From Arthrobacter sp. 35W (GTDB taxonomy: Bacteria > Actinomycetota > Actinomycetes > Actinomycetales > Micrococcaceae), in contig NZ_KI519454.1 in NCBI RefSeq assembly GCF_000482545.1, forward strand, positions 1,958,954 to 2,022,953: a stretch of DNA of 64,000 bases, in the 5' to 3' direction. Both the position numbers and the translations under genes were made by a program. Under the pieces are notes generated by a model that was not told the origin of the DNA, did no database searches, and saw nothing but the letters and a program-made list of their open reading frames with translations. Shown here one piece after another: positions 16,479-26,740 of the stretch. Position 1 is the first letter of the stretch; the number at the start of each line of letters is the position of its first letter.

Positions 16479-17288
16479 TCAGGGCAGGGCGCGGACGGTG
16501 AGGATCTGCTCGGCCCGGCCAAAGGGGCCGTGGATGTCATTGAGCACCGTCGAAGTGAGCCCGACGCCGTCGTCGGCGAAGGTCACGGTGTTGTCCAACC
16601 CAAGCCACGTCCCTTCCGGCTCCCGGTACAGGTGCAGCGAGAGATCAACATTGGGGAACATGTAGCCGCCCGCACCCGGCCGCACCCGGTAGGCAATGCC
16701 GTTGGAGCTGTCGGCCAGGCCCAGCAAGCGGACCATGGGCGCGGTGGCCTCACCCTCCACGGTTTCCAACGGGGTGCTGATCCACACCTGGCCGTTGCCC
16801 GGCCGGTGGCCCTCGATGGTCCGCGCCTCCACGGAGCGGATGAAACCGCCCGGCCAGCCCGCCAGGCCATCCCACGGCACGGAGTCGTCCAGGGGCGGCA
16901 TGGCGTCGTCTTCAAGGGCGGCGACGGCGGAGGTGTCGGAGGTCTGCAGGCGCCAGGCCGTGGCCCTCACCGCGGTGCGGCCGCCGGCGTGGAGCTCGCA
17001 TTGGAGCAGTTCAATGGTGCGCCCGGGGCGCAGCATCGTGGTCTCCAGGGTGAATTCGCCGCCAGGGATCTGCCCCAGAATGTCGAAGTTCAGCCGGACC
17101 AGGCGCATGTCATCGCGCGGCTTGAAGCCCAGCAGCTCCCGCGTCATGATGCCGGTGACGGGCGCCATGTGCTGCTCGTTGGGATCCCACGCGCCCTGGG
17201 CATGGGGCGTGGATTCATAGCGTCCGCCGCCGAGCGAACGGTAGTAGGACGTCGCGTCGACATTGACGGGCACGGTGCTCTCACTCAT
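16479..17288 (-). CDS. Acyl-CoA thioesterase-family protein (double hotdog, TesB-like)
   Basis: A 269-residue protein resembling actinobacterial acyl-CoA thioesterases with two hotdog halves: the N-terminal half contains HAQGAWDPNEQHMAPVTGIMTREL, the C-terminal half VDLSLHLYREPEGTWLGLDNTVTFADDGVGLTSTVLND, which is the TesB-type end. It would hydrolyse acyl-CoA in the cytoplasm. The ATG at 17288 is chosen; the frame stays open to 17561 but that stretch overlaps the VTT membrane gene. The substrate is unknown. Confidence 0.78.
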   Translation of the reverse strand: MSESTVPVNVDATSYYRSLGGGRYESTPHAQGAWDPNEQHMAPVTGIMTRELLGFKPRDDMRLVRLNFDILGQIPGGEFTLETTMLRPGRTIELLQCELHAGGRTAVRATAWRLQTSDTSAVAALEDDAMPPLDDSVPWDGLAGWPGGFIRSVEARTIEGHRPGNGQVWISTPLETVEGEATAPMVRLLGLADSSNGIAYRVRPGAGGYMFPNVDLSLHLYREPEGTWLGLDNTVTFADDGVGLTSTVLNDIHGPFGRAEQILTVRALP

Positions 17289-17298
17289 GCACCCGACT

Positions 17299-17802
17299 TT
17301 ACAGCCCCGCGGACACGCTGCTTTCCTGCACCGCAGGCACCAGCCTGGCCTTGCGCCGGCGGCGGACAACCAGTACGACGACGGCGATGGCCACCGCAGC
17401 CAGCAGGGCAATCGCCACCGGCGAACCGGCTGCAGCGGCCACCGCTGCATCAAACGCGGCAAGACCGATGGTGGCGTACACCGTGGCCCAGAGAATGGAG
17501 CCCACCACTGTGGCGGGGATGTAGCGGCGCAACGGCATGCGGCCCAGCCCGGCAGCCGCATTGACGGCCGTCTGGAAGCCGACGGTCAGGAAACTGACGG
17601 ACACCGCCGGTGCACCCCAGCGGGAAATGATCCGCTCGGCGCGGGCCACGGCGGCCGAGTCCAAATACCTGGCAAACCGCGTCTTCCGGCCACCTGCGGC
17701 CAGGCCTCGTCCGGCCCAATAGGTGGCATTGGTGCGCAGCATGACGATGGCAAAGAGAATCAGGAAGGCCCACACGAAGGGCAGCGAAAGAATGCCGTCC
17801 AC
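17299..17802 (-). CDS. VTT/DedA-like membrane protein
   Basis: A small integral membrane protein of the VTT (SNARE-associated/DedA) family with four or five hydrophobic segments, the typical re-entrant region (SFLTVGFQTAVNAAAGLGRMPLRRYIPATVVGSILWATVYATIG) and a basic C-terminal tail (RRRRKAR). DedA relatives are proposed lipid flippases. The start is uncertain: GTG at 17802 directly before the first hydrophobic segment is preferred; the frame is open to 17955 but that extension is polar and has no good ribosome-binding site. It ends 10 bp before the thioesterase gene. Confidence 0.75.
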   Translation of the reverse strand: MDGILSLPFVWAFLILFAIVMLRTNATYWAGRGLAAGGRKTRFARYLDSAAVARAERIISRWGAPAVSVSFLTVGFQTAVNAAAGLGRMPLRRYIPATVVGSILWATVYATIGLAAFDAAVAAAAGSPVAIALLAAVAIAVVVLVVRRRRKARLVPAVQESSVSAGL

Positions 17803-17987
17803 TAGCGGGCACCCAGCCAGAGGGACCGCGGCACTGCCGTCGGGAACGGTGGAACGATCCGGCGCATGCTCGGCTCCTGGCGTGGATGGGAATTTGGCCA
17901 AGGGTCGCCAAATTGGATAAGGCAATCCTAACCTGCACACCCTGCCGCGGGCCAATTGTTCATGACCCGATGACAGCCGGCGCGGGG

Positions 17988-18491
17988 CTAGTATTCGGTG
18001 CGGGTCTCCAGGTCATTCCAGGCCGCAAATGGTGCCAACGGCGTGGCCGCAGCGGCGGCAGGGCCCTCGCCGTCGAGCGGCAGCTTGGCCACGGGCATGG
18101 GCCGCTGCTCCACAGGCGTGTCAAAGAACTCATAGAACACGGCGTCGTCAAAGCCCGCCGCCGCGGCGTCATGCCTGTCGGCGGCGAAGTAGACGGCATC
18201 CACGCGCGCCCACAGGGCCGAGGCCAGGCACATCGGGCATGGCTCGCAGCTGCTGTAGAGCACGCAGCCGGCCAACGTGAAGGTGTCCAGCGCCGAGCAG
18301 GCCGCGCGGATGGCCGTCACCTCGGCGTGGGCGGTGGGATCGTTGGTGGCCGTCACCCGGTTGACGCCGTTGAAGGTGCGCCCGTCCGCCGTGACAATGA
18401 CGGCGCCAAAGGGACCGCCGCCGTTGGCGACGTTCTGCGTGGCCAGATCGACGGCCTGCGCCAGATACCGAACATGCTCAATCTCGCCCAT
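17988..18491 (-). CDS. Nucleoside deaminase (guanine deaminase-like)
   Basis: A 167-residue cytidine/deoxycytidylate deaminase-fold enzyme. The zinc motif is complete: HAE (in PTAHAEVTAIRAA) and PCPMC (in SSCEPCPMCLASALWARVD). The length and the ending ETRTEY resemble bacterial GuaD-type guanine deaminases, so guanine to xanthine is the best guess. The tRNA adenosine deaminase TadA has the same motif, but lacks this C-terminal extension. Start ATG at 18491. Confidence 0.85.
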   Translation of the reverse strand: MGEIEHVRYLAQAVDLATQNVANGGGPFGAVIVTADGRTFNGVNRVTATNDPTAHAEVTAIRAACSALDTFTLAGCVLYSSCEPCPMCLASALWARVDAVYFAADRHDAAAAGFDDAVFYEFFDTPVEQRPMPVAKLPLDGEGPAAAAATPLAPFAAWNDLETRTEY

Positions 18492-18611
18492 GGTTCCTCA
18501 CTCCGATGCATTGGCCATTCCGGACGGGCAGCCACCGGTGCGGGAGCGCCCAACACACCCAATCTAACGCCACCTGCATGCGGGGATCATCAAGACGGCG
18601 GAACGAGCTCT

Positions 18612-18647
18612 GGTTGAGGGGCGGGAAGCATGTCCCACCCCTCAACC
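18612..18647 (-). terminator. Hairpin terminator overlapping the end of the patatin gene
   Basis: A 14-bp stem with one mismatch (GGTTGAGGGG at 18612-18621 with CCCCTCAACC at 18638-18647, extended by GGGA/TCCC). The arm at 18638 is also part of a second dyad with GTTGAGGGG at 18648-18656, so two hairpins compete. There is no U-run. Confidence 0.55.
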
Positions 18648-19610
18648 GTTGAGGGGGCAGCGCCAGAACTCGGCGAGCTGCCCGGCCAGCGCCCTGCCTT
18701 GGTCGTACCCCGACTGGGCGGCGGCCGGACGCAGGGACAGATCCATCGCGTTGGCGCCGAACATGTGCTCGGCGCTGGCCTCCGGGAAGATCGTTGCCAC
18801 CGAACTGCCGGTGGCGCGCAGTTCCTCGATCTGGGTTGCCAGATGGGTGCCCCACTCCTCCGGAACCAGCGATCTGCCGCCAAAGGGCGACAGCACCAGC
18901 ACCCGTGAACATCCGGCGGCCAAATCGGCATTCTCGGCGTTGGACCGGTAGCCGCCGTCGATGTACCCCCTGCCCCCGATCCTGTAGGGGCGGCCGCTGG
19001 AACAGCTGGCGGCGACGGCGTCCACCAGGTCGACGCCGCTGTGCTTGTCGAACACGGCCGGCTCGCCGCTCTGGGCGTCGACGGCCGTCATGAGCACCGT
19101 TCGCTGCGGCCAGTCGAGGCTGGGCAGCCGCGAGGCGACGGTGGCGCGCCACTGTGCCTGCCAGGAGCCGTCCGACGCCGCATCCAGCTCCAGTGCCGCC
19201 GCGCCCATTCGCCGGCGCATATCGGCCGCATCGGTGGCAGCGGCGATGATCCTGTTGATCCGCTCCAGATGGTCCACCACCGGCCTGGCCGGAGCGCGCC
19301 CGTGGTCGGATCCGAGCGGAGCGGGCCGGTGCTGGGGAGCAGCCACAAGGGTGGCGGCGAACAGCTCTGCGGGGGTGGCGCCGGCCAGCTGGGCCGCCGC
19401 AGTCGAGCCGGCCGACGTGCCAATGGTCAGCTCGGCCGTCGTCACGTCCAGTCCGGCGCCATACAGACCGGCGACGACGCCAATCAGCCACGCGTTGCCT
19501 GTCGATCCGCCACCACCGAGGACCAGAGCCCGCCCGCGCTCGGCGGGTGCCAGACCTGCGGCGTCGGTCTGCGGGGCAGAGTTCAGAGGTGAAAAAGGTG
19601 TTGTGTTCAT
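18642..19610 (-). CDS. Patatin-like phospholipase
   Basis: A 322-residue patatin-family serine hydrolase. The oxyanion-hole glycine motif LVLGGGGSTGNAWLIG (about residues 30-45), the nucleophile elbow IGTSAGS (about 63-69) and the catalytic Asp of YIDGGYRSNAE are all present, giving a complete Ser-Asp dyad. No signal peptide is seen, so it should act on membrane lipids from the cytoplasm. A 19-codon ORF with a near-perfect Shine-Dalgarno sequence lies 47 bp upstream on the same strand. Physiological substrate unknown. Confidence 0.87.
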   Translation of the reverse strand: MNTTPFSPLNSAPQTDAAGLAPAERGRALVLGGGGSTGNAWLIGVVAGLYGAGLDVTTAELTIGTSAGSTAAAQLAGATPAELFAATLVAAPQHRPAPLGSDHGRAPARPVVDHLERINRIIAAATDAADMRRRMGAAALELDAASDGSWQAQWRATVASRLPSLDWPQRTVLMTAVDAQSGEPAVFDKHSGVDLVDAVAASCSSGRPYRIGGRGYIDGGYRSNAENADLAAGCSRVLVLSPFGGRSLVPEEWGTHLATQIEELRATGSSVATIFPEASAEHMFGANAMDLSLRPAAAQSGYDQGRALAGQLAEFWRCPLNG

Positions 19611-19657
19611 GGGAGTCGCCCTTCGCGAATTGCCTTCTCTGGCGCTCCCGGTGGCGA

Positions 19658-19717
19658 CTAGCCCAGTCGCGCGATCGTGGACTTCAGGGGAGCACCCATT
19701 GCGGATGTTGCGTTCAT
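19658..19717 (-). CDS. Possible 19-residue leader peptide upstream of the patatin gene
   Basis: ATG at 19717 is preceded by AGGAGGTGAG at ideal spacing, stronger than the site of any neighbouring gene, and the frame closes after 19 codons (MNATSAMGAPLKSTIARLG). A plausible promoter (TTGCGC, 18 bp, TAGATT) and a dyad TGATC-GT-GATCA lie just upstream. It starts with M-N-A/T-T like the patatin protein itself (MNTTPFS). It may be a regulatory leader ORF; chance cannot be excluded. Confidence 0.45.
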   Translation of the reverse strand: MNATSAMGAPLKSTIARLG

Positions 19718-19852
19718 GGGACTCACCTCCTGACGTTTGATCACGATCACCGGAAATCTAACACTCTGCTGACGCGGCGCGCAATGGGCATCAGTCCGGC
19801 TCGCGGGCCGCCGCCCCTGTCTGCGGTCCGCGGGGAGGAATAGCATCGTGGC

Positions 19853-21502
19853 ATGACCAATGACGTTCAGACTGCCCCTGCCCAACCCTCGTATACGTCA
19901 GGAACATCCACGGTCCCCTTGCTGGGCGAGACCATTGGGCAGAACTTTTCCCGGATGGCAGCGCAGTTTGCTGACCGTGAGGCGCTGGTGGACATACCGT
20001 CCGGGCGCCGCTGGACCTATGCGCAGTTGGAGTCCGACGTCGAGGCCCTCGCCCGCGGGCTGCTCGCGGCCGGCGTCGGGAAGGGCGATCGGGTGGGCAT
20101 CTGGGCGCCCAACGTGCCCGAATGGGTACTGGTGCAGTACTCCACTGCCACGATCGGCGCGATCCTGGTCAACATCAACCCCTCCTACCGGGCCCACGAG
20201 CTGCGCTACGCCATCCAGCAATCCGGACTGCGCCTAATGGTGGCGCTGCCCTTTTTCAAGAACTCCGACTACCGGGACATGTTGGAGCAGACAGCGCCTG
20301 AGTGCCCCGGACTCTCGCAGATCGTCTACATCGGCACCTCGGATTGGGATGCCCTGGTGGCAGGCGGCACCGGGCTGCCTGCGAGCGCCGTGCCAGCGGC
20401 GATGTCGCAGCTGAGCGCAGATGATCCCATCAACATCCAATACACCTCCGGCACCACGGGTTTTCCCAAAGGCGCCACTCTGAGCCACCACAACATCCTG
20501 AACAACGGCTACTTCGTCACCGAGACCATCAACTTCACCGAGGCGGACAGGCTGTGCATCCCCGTGCCGTTCTACCACTGCTTCGGCATGGTCATGGGCA
20601 ATCTCGGTGCCACCTCGCACGGGGCGGCCATCATCATCCCGGCCCCCGCGTTCGACCCGGCGGCAACACTTGGCGCCGTCCAGAGTGAACGGTGCACGGC
20701 GTTGTACGGCGTGCCCACCATGTTCATCGCCGAGCTGGCCCTTCCGCAGTTTTCCGACTACGACCTCTCCAGCCTGCGCACGGGCATTATGGCCGGCTCC
20801 CCCTGCCCGGTGGAGGTCATGAAGCGCACCATGAACGAGATGCACATGGGCGCCGTGTCCATCGCCTACGGGATGACGGAGACCTCCCCAGTGTCCATGC
20901 AGACCCAGCCCGACGACGACGTCGACCACCGCACGGCGACGGTGGGCCGGGTGCACCCGCACCTTGAGGTGAAGATCGTGGATCCAGCCACCGGCCTGAC
21001 GGTCCCCCGCGGAATGCCCGGAGAGTTCTGCACGCGTGGCTATTCGGTGATGCTGGGCTATTGGAAGGATCCCGAGAAGACCGCTGCTGCCATCGACGAG
21101 GCGCGCTGGATGCACACCGGAGATCTGGCCGAGATGCGCGACGACGGCTACGTCAACATTGTGGGCCGGATCAAGGACATGGTGATTCGTGGTGGGGAGA
21201 ACCTGTATCCCCGCGAGATCGAGGAGTTCCTCTACACCCATCCGGATGTGGCCGATGTCCAAGTGGTCGGCGTCCCGGACCCCACCTACGGTGAGGAGCT
21301 CTGTGCCTGGCTGCGCATGCGCCCCGGCGCCGCCCCGTTGGACCAGGCCGCCGTCGCCGCCTTCTGTGCCGGCAAGCTCTCCCGGCACAAGATCCCCCGC
21401 TATGTTCTATTGGTGGACGAGTTCCCCATGACCGTCACGGGAAAGGTCCGCAAGATGGACATGCGGGAGCGCTCCATCGAGTTGCTGGGGCTGGCCGGAT
21501 AG
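19853..21502 (+). CDS. AMP-binding fatty-acid--CoA ligase
   Basis: A 549-residue adenylate-forming enzyme that would activate a fatty acid with ATP and CoA. The P-loop-like AMP signature is [13 protein letters not shown], followed by [10 protein letters not shown] (A5), [33 protein letters not shown] (A7-A8), and the catalytic lysine in [12 protein letters not shown] near the C terminus. Sequence style matches acyl-CoA synthetases of the FadD35/medium-to-long-chain group. Start ATG 19853. It is transcribed divergently from the patatin gene, which could supply free fatty acids; this link is inference. Confidence 0.93.
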   Translation: MTNDVQTAPAQPSYTSGTSTVPLLGETIGQNFSRMAAQFADREALVDIPSGRRWTYAQLESDVEALARGLLAAGVGKGDRVGIWAPNVPEWVLVQYSTATIGAILVNINPSYRAHELRYAIQQSGLRLMVALPFFKNSDYRDMLEQTAPECPGLSQIVYIGTSDWDALVAGGTGLPASAVPAAMSQLSADDPINIQYTSGTTGFPKGATLSHHNILNNGYFVTETINFTEADRLCIPVPFYHCFGMVMGNLGATSHGAAIIIPAPAFDPAATLGAVQSERCTALYGVPTMFIAELALPQFSDYDLSSLRTGIMAGSPCPVEVMKRTMNEMHMGAVSIAYGMTETSPVSMQTQPDDDVDHRTATVGRVHPHLEVKIVDPATGLTVPRGMPGEFCTRGYSVMLGYWKDPEKTAAAIDEARWMHTGDLAEMRDDGYVNIVGRIKDMVIRGGENLYPREIEEFLYTHPDVADVQVVGVPDPTYGEELCAWLRMRPGAAPLDQAAVAAFCAGKLSRHKIPRYVLLVDEFPMTVTGKVRKMDMRERSIELLGLAG

Positions 21503-21599
21503 CCAGCCCGGGCGCCGTCGGAGATTCCCTAGCCAGCGTGCCGGTTCGGCGCTTTACTGGAGTTATCCCATTGCGGCCATCGAAAAGAGGTCAGCGACC

Positions 21600-22073
21600 A
21601 TGGAATCTGGGCAGCTGGCATGGACCATCATCGCGATCATCGCCATAGTGGTGGTGGTCGTTGCGGCGCTCTTCTTCGGGCGGCGGTGGAAGCGGAGCAA
21701 GGACCACGAGCACGCGGAGAACCTGCGCCGATCTGCAGCAGCCAACGAACTCGGGGCGCGGGAAAGCGAAGCGCAGGCCGCCAGGGCCGCGGCCGACGCC
21801 CAGCAGGCCGAGGTGGATGCCGAGCATCTGCGCGAGGAGGCCCGCCTACGCCAAGATGAGGCGGAGTCCGTCAGATCGCGCTCGGAAGAGCAGATCCGAA
21901 AGGCCGAGGCGTTGGATCCGATGGTCGATGACGACGGTCCCCCACAGCCCGAGTCGCCAGAGACCTCCAGTGAAGGTGCCAATGAGGCCGCCGACCGCCG
22001 CCCGCGCCATGCCGAAAGTGATGGCAGCGACACCCTCGATGGTTCCCCCGGTGGCAGTGGAAGAGCAGAATAA
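21600..22073 (+). CDS. Small membrane-anchored coiled-coil protein, unknown function
   Basis: A 157-residue protein I do not recognise. One N-terminal membrane segment (WTIIAIIAIVVVVVAALFFG, residues 8-27) is followed by a basic stop-transfer patch, a long Ala/Glu/Arg-rich helix with coiled-coil character (about 40-105) and a disordered acidic Pro/Ser-rich tail. It has the layout of a single-pass protein with a cytoplasmic rod. Start ATG 21600 lies behind AGAGGT. It ends 5 bp before the next gene, so the two are likely cotranscribed. Confidence 0.75.
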   Translation: MESGQLAWTIIAIIAIVVVVVAALFFGRRWKRSKDHEHAENLRRSAAANELGARESEAQAARAAADAQQAEVDAEHLREEARLRQDEAESVRSRSEEQIRKAEALDPMVDDDGPPQPESPETSSEGANEAADRRPRHAESDGSDTLDGSPGGSGRAE

Positions 22074-22078
22074 CGGTC

Positions 22079-22300
22079 ATGGGTGCAACCTATTCAGCCT
22101 CGCGCCGGATCTCTTCCGACTCGCCTGAAGCGATAGCATCCGTGGTCCGGGCGGCCACGGATGAACTCCACGACATCTTGAAGAACCACGGGATTGAGGC
22201 TTCCTTTGCCGACATTGCCCTCCTCGGCCACACCGAATCGTGGGACGGCGAGGGCCAGCGCTGGATCCACGTTTACTGGCCCGGGGACAAGGCCGGGTAA
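22079..22300 (+). CDS. Small conserved-looking protein, unknown function
   Basis: A 73-residue soluble protein (SPEAIASVVRAATDELHDILKNHGIEASFADIALLGHTESWDGEGQRWIHVYWPGDKAG) with a helix followed by a short mixed region; not assigned to a family. It starts 5 bp after the preceding gene and overlaps the first possible start of the DUF1206 gene. Codon pattern agrees with the neighbours. It may be a partner of the membrane proteins on either side. Confidence 0.55.
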   Translation: MGATYSASRRISSDSPEAIASVVRAATDELHDILKNHGIEASFADIALLGHTESWDGEGQRWIHVYWPGDKAG

Positions 22301-23130
22301 AGGATGACGCCATCAAAAAGGAACTGAACGAGGCGGCGGCCACCGTCGAGGATGCCTCAAACTCCCCCGTCTTTGTGGCCGTGGCCAGGGCCGGCTTCGC
22401 GGTCAGCGGCGTACTGCACATTCTGGTCGGGACCATCGCCATCGGCCTGGCTTTCGGCAAGTCCGGCGAGGCCGACCAGGGTGGCGCGGTGGCACAGCTG
22501 GCGGCCCAGCCGTTGGGGACGCTGCTGCTCTGGACGGCGTTCGGCGCCTGTGTGGCACTGGCACTGTGGCAGTTCAGCGAAGCCCTCTTCAGCTACCGCG
22601 GCCTCCCTGCCAAGAAGAAGGCTGGCAGGAAACTGTCGGCGGCGGGCCAAGGCGTGGTTTTTTCCCTCGTTGCTGCGACCCTCTCCGCCTTTGCGGTTGG
22701 ACGGGGAAAGAACAGCAGCGAGTCCACCAGTGACTGGACCGGCACTCTGATGAGTGCACCCCTGGGATCGCTGCTGCTGTACGCCATCGGCGCAGCCGTG
22801 GCCGTCACAGGGGTTGTCTTTGCGGTGCGCGGAATCACCAGATCGTTCACCAAGATGCTCTCGATGCCATCGTCGGCGCCGGCCCGCTCCATCGTGACGG
22901 TTCTCGGCGTCGCCGGCTACATCGCCAAGGGCATCGTGCTGGTGCTGACCGGCGTGTTGGTCATCATCGCCACCGCCCACGCCCGGCCGCAGGAGTCCAC
23001 CGGTCTCGACGGCGGCCTGAAGGCACTGCGCGAGCAGCCCTACGGCATCTACCTGCTGGGCCTGGTCGGCGTGGGCTTGGTCCTCTACGGCTTGTTCCTG
23101 GCCGCCAAGTCCAGATACGCGAAGATGTAG
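22240..23130 (+). CDS. DUF1206 integral membrane protein
   Basis: A protein of up to 296 residues with three repeated membrane-hairpin units typical of DUF1206: ARAGFAVSGVLHILVGTIAIGLAFG, AGQGVVFSLVAATLSAFAVGRG and LGVAGYIAKGIVLVLTGVLVIIATA, six hydrophobic segments in all. Function unknown for the family. The start is a problem: the real N terminus probably begins near AIKKELNEAAATVED (about 22310), but there is no standard start codon there in frame; the nearest is GTG 22240, inside the previous gene. A rare start codon or a sequencing or real frameshift near 22300 is possible. Confidence 0.8.
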   Translation: MGRRGPALDPRLLARGQGRVKDDAIKKELNEAAATVEDASNSPVFVAVARAGFAVSGVLHILVGTIAIGLAFGKSGEADQGGAVAQLAAQPLGTLLLWTAFGACVALALWQFSEALFSYRGLPAKKKAGRKLSAAGQGVVFSLVAATLSAFAVGRGKNSSESTSDWTGTLMSAPLGSLLLYAIGAAVAVTGVVFAVRGITRSFTKMLSMPSSAPARSIVTVLGVAGYIAKGIVLVLTGVLVIIATAHARPQESTGLDGGLKALREQPYGIYLLGLVGVGLVLYGLFLAAKSRYAKM

Positions 23131-23580
23131 CGGCCCGCAGTCTGGTTAGACGTATGGGACGGCGACTCTCCACTACCCAGAAAAAGTTTCCCGGAACTCT
23201 TTTAATTGGACCGGTGCCAAACTATGGTGATCCGTATCAACCGATTCTGGCTGGGGAGCTTCGTTGTTTGATGGGGACCACTGCAAGACAGAGGTGAATA
23301 TCAGGCCGTACGGTCGGGGGTTGCGCAGCCTCCAATTCTCCCGCCATTTCATTCGTTTGTGTCACGGCCGCAGCCGGCAGTATCGGCTCGCTTTGACTGC
23401 TCGCGTTCCACCCCCAACAGCAGTGCCATTGATGGCACCTGCCTGACAGTTACCCATCGCCAGCCCCGCTACTTTGGGCTGCCACGAGATGGTTTTGGTC
23501 GCCAACGGTCTTTGATTCTGGCGACGAGTTCAGTGCCCGGCCACCAGGCCCGGCATCAACTACCAAACACTGGGGACAAC
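23131..23580 (+). other. 450-bp non-coding leader upstream of the Vps62-like gene
   Basis: No credible gene on either strand. The frame of the downstream gene stays open back to 23359, but the extension is rich in Arg, Pro and Ser and lacks a ribosome-binding site, so it is not taken as coding. AT-rich patches near 23185-23245 could hold a promoter, giving a long 5' leader. No clear hairpin or -35/-10 pair could be fixed. Confidence 0.4.
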
Positions 23581-24834
23581 ATGAACACCACGACCACTGA
23601 AGAGACCTCGGCGCGACCTCTCACGGCCCGGTCCGGGCCCGGAAGCCTGGTCGCCGCAGCCATTGCTGCGGCCGGCTACGGCACCAAGGGAGCCCCCTTC
23701 GACCCGTTCCTGATGAAGTTCGCCGATCCCAAGAAGTTCGTCAACGGCTGGACCGCGGAAAAGGGAAACGCAATCACCTTCTACGGCGAGTACCAGGGCG
23801 ATTCGACCGACTTCCTGCCGCTCGGCGACTTCGCCGCTGTCAACGGTACGCCGATCGCGACGACCCCCATCATGCTGCTGGCACCGTCGCAAGAGCACCC
23901 TGACGCCCTGGCGCACCCGACGGGTTTCGCCTGGATCCTCGACGACGCCCACTCGGGAAACCCGAACGACATCGCCTACTTCTGGCCGACGGCCCCTGAC
24001 GGCTACCAGGCCCTGGGTATCTGCGTCGGCTTCAACGGCAACGTCCCCGACGCAACCAAGTACTGGTGCGTCAAGACCGAGCACCTCCAGCACGCCCCAA
24101 CCCAGCCGTTCTGGAACGATGCAGGGTCGCACTGGACGGAACACGATGGCAGCCTCAGCGTACCCACCCTGGCGGGCCAGACCGCCCAGGCTGAGGTCAT
24201 CCTGCTCGCACCGACAACCTTGCTGAGCAACGAGCACGGCGACTTTCAGAACACCTCGTGGTGCCTCTCGATGGCCAAGCTCATGCTCCCGGTCGAAGGA
24301 GCCGGGAACGTAGACCCCGTCTACGTTCCCGGCAACGGGCAGGGGTCCACCACCACACCGGGCCTGGGCAACGTCGCTGTTCTCCCGTCGACCCTCATCA
24401 GCGACCCGGCCGCAGTCACCAGCCCGTTCTACTACCTGGCTGCCCAGCCCTCGTGGCTCTGTCTCGAGAGGTACTCCTCCCCGAAGGGTGGCGTGCAGAC
24501 GGAGTCGATCACCATTGGCACCTCGACCGGGTCCTCCACGGGCTTCCAGCACACCACCTCGCTTGAGGTGGGCGCCGAGGCGGGCATCGAGGCGGGGCCC
24601 TTCAGCGCAAAGGTGTCGGTCACGTACAACGACGAAATGCAGGTGAGTGGAAGCACCAGCACTAGCACTGACACCCAGCAGACCGTGTCAAAGTCGGTCA
24701 ATCTGCCCGACGCAAATGAGGTGCAGTTCTGGCAGAAGCAGACCGACTTCGTGGTCTACCGCACCGCCGGCGACGTCATGAGCATTGTGACCTTCGAGAT
24801 GCACGACACGATTCTCACCTACCCCGGCAGCTAG
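23581..24834 (+). CDS. Vps62-like protein with aerolysin-like C-terminal region
   Basis: A 417-residue protein standing alone between a long leader and two terminators. Residues about 115-170 (DDAHSGNPNDIAYFWPTAP, then GYQALGICVG and YWCVKTEHL) resemble the Vps62/DUF946 family, known mainly from fungi and plants. From residue 327 onward the sequence becomes Ser/Thr-rich alternating beta structure (SLEVGAEAGIEAGPFSAKVSV, STSTSTDTQQTVSKSV, QFWQKQTDFVVYR), the pattern of aerolysin/ETX-MTX2-type beta-pore-forming modules. No clear signal peptide is seen. Start ATG 23581 follows GGGGA. A pore-forming or defence/toxin role is inference only; the domain calls need a profile search. Confidence 0.6.
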   Translation: MNTTTTEETSARPLTARSGPGSLVAAAIAAAGYGTKGAPFDPFLMKFADPKKFVNGWTAEKGNAITFYGEYQGDSTDFLPLGDFAAVNGTPIATTPIMLLAPSQEHPDALAHPTGFAWILDDAHSGNPNDIAYFWPTAPDGYQALGICVGFNGNVPDATKYWCVKTEHLQHAPTQPFWNDAGSHWTEHDGSLSVPTLAGQTAQAEVILLAPTTLLSNEHGDFQNTSWCLSMAKLMLPVEGAGNVDPVYVPGNGQGSTTTPGLGNVAVLPSTLISDPAAVTSPFYYLAAQPSWLCLERYSSPKGGVQTESITIGTSTGSSTGFQHTTSLEVGAEAGIEAGPFSAKVSVTYNDEMQVSGSTSTSTDTQQTVSKSVNLPDANEVQFWQKQTDFVVYRTAGDVMSIVTFEMHDTILTYPGS

Positions 24835-24850
24835 CAACCAACCCAGCAAT

Positions 24851-24880
24851 GGTGGCCGGCCGCTCATGCGGCCGGCCACC
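24851..24880 (+). terminator. Hairpin terminator after the Vps62-like gene
   Basis: Perfect 13-bp GC-only stem (24851-24863 with 24868-24880, loop TCAT) 16 bp after the stop codon. No U-tract. Confidence 0.7.
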
Positions 24881-24893
24881 CCGCCTTAGACAA

Positions 24894-24929
24894 CTGTGGC
24901 GCCGCACCCGTACGGGTGCGGCGCCACAG
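24894..24929 (-). terminator. Palindromic terminator after nrdF
   Basis: Perfect 36-bp palindrome (arms CTGTGGCGCCGCACCCG and its complement) placed 10 bp beyond the nrdF stop codon. Together with the preceding hairpin it separates two convergent transcripts; either may work in both directions. Confidence 0.75.
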
Positions 24930-24939
24930 CCACGTTGGA

Positions 24940-26702
<1,763 letters not shown>

Positions 26703-26740
26703 CACTTCATCTCCTGGCGAAAATCAACCGATTTAGGTTG

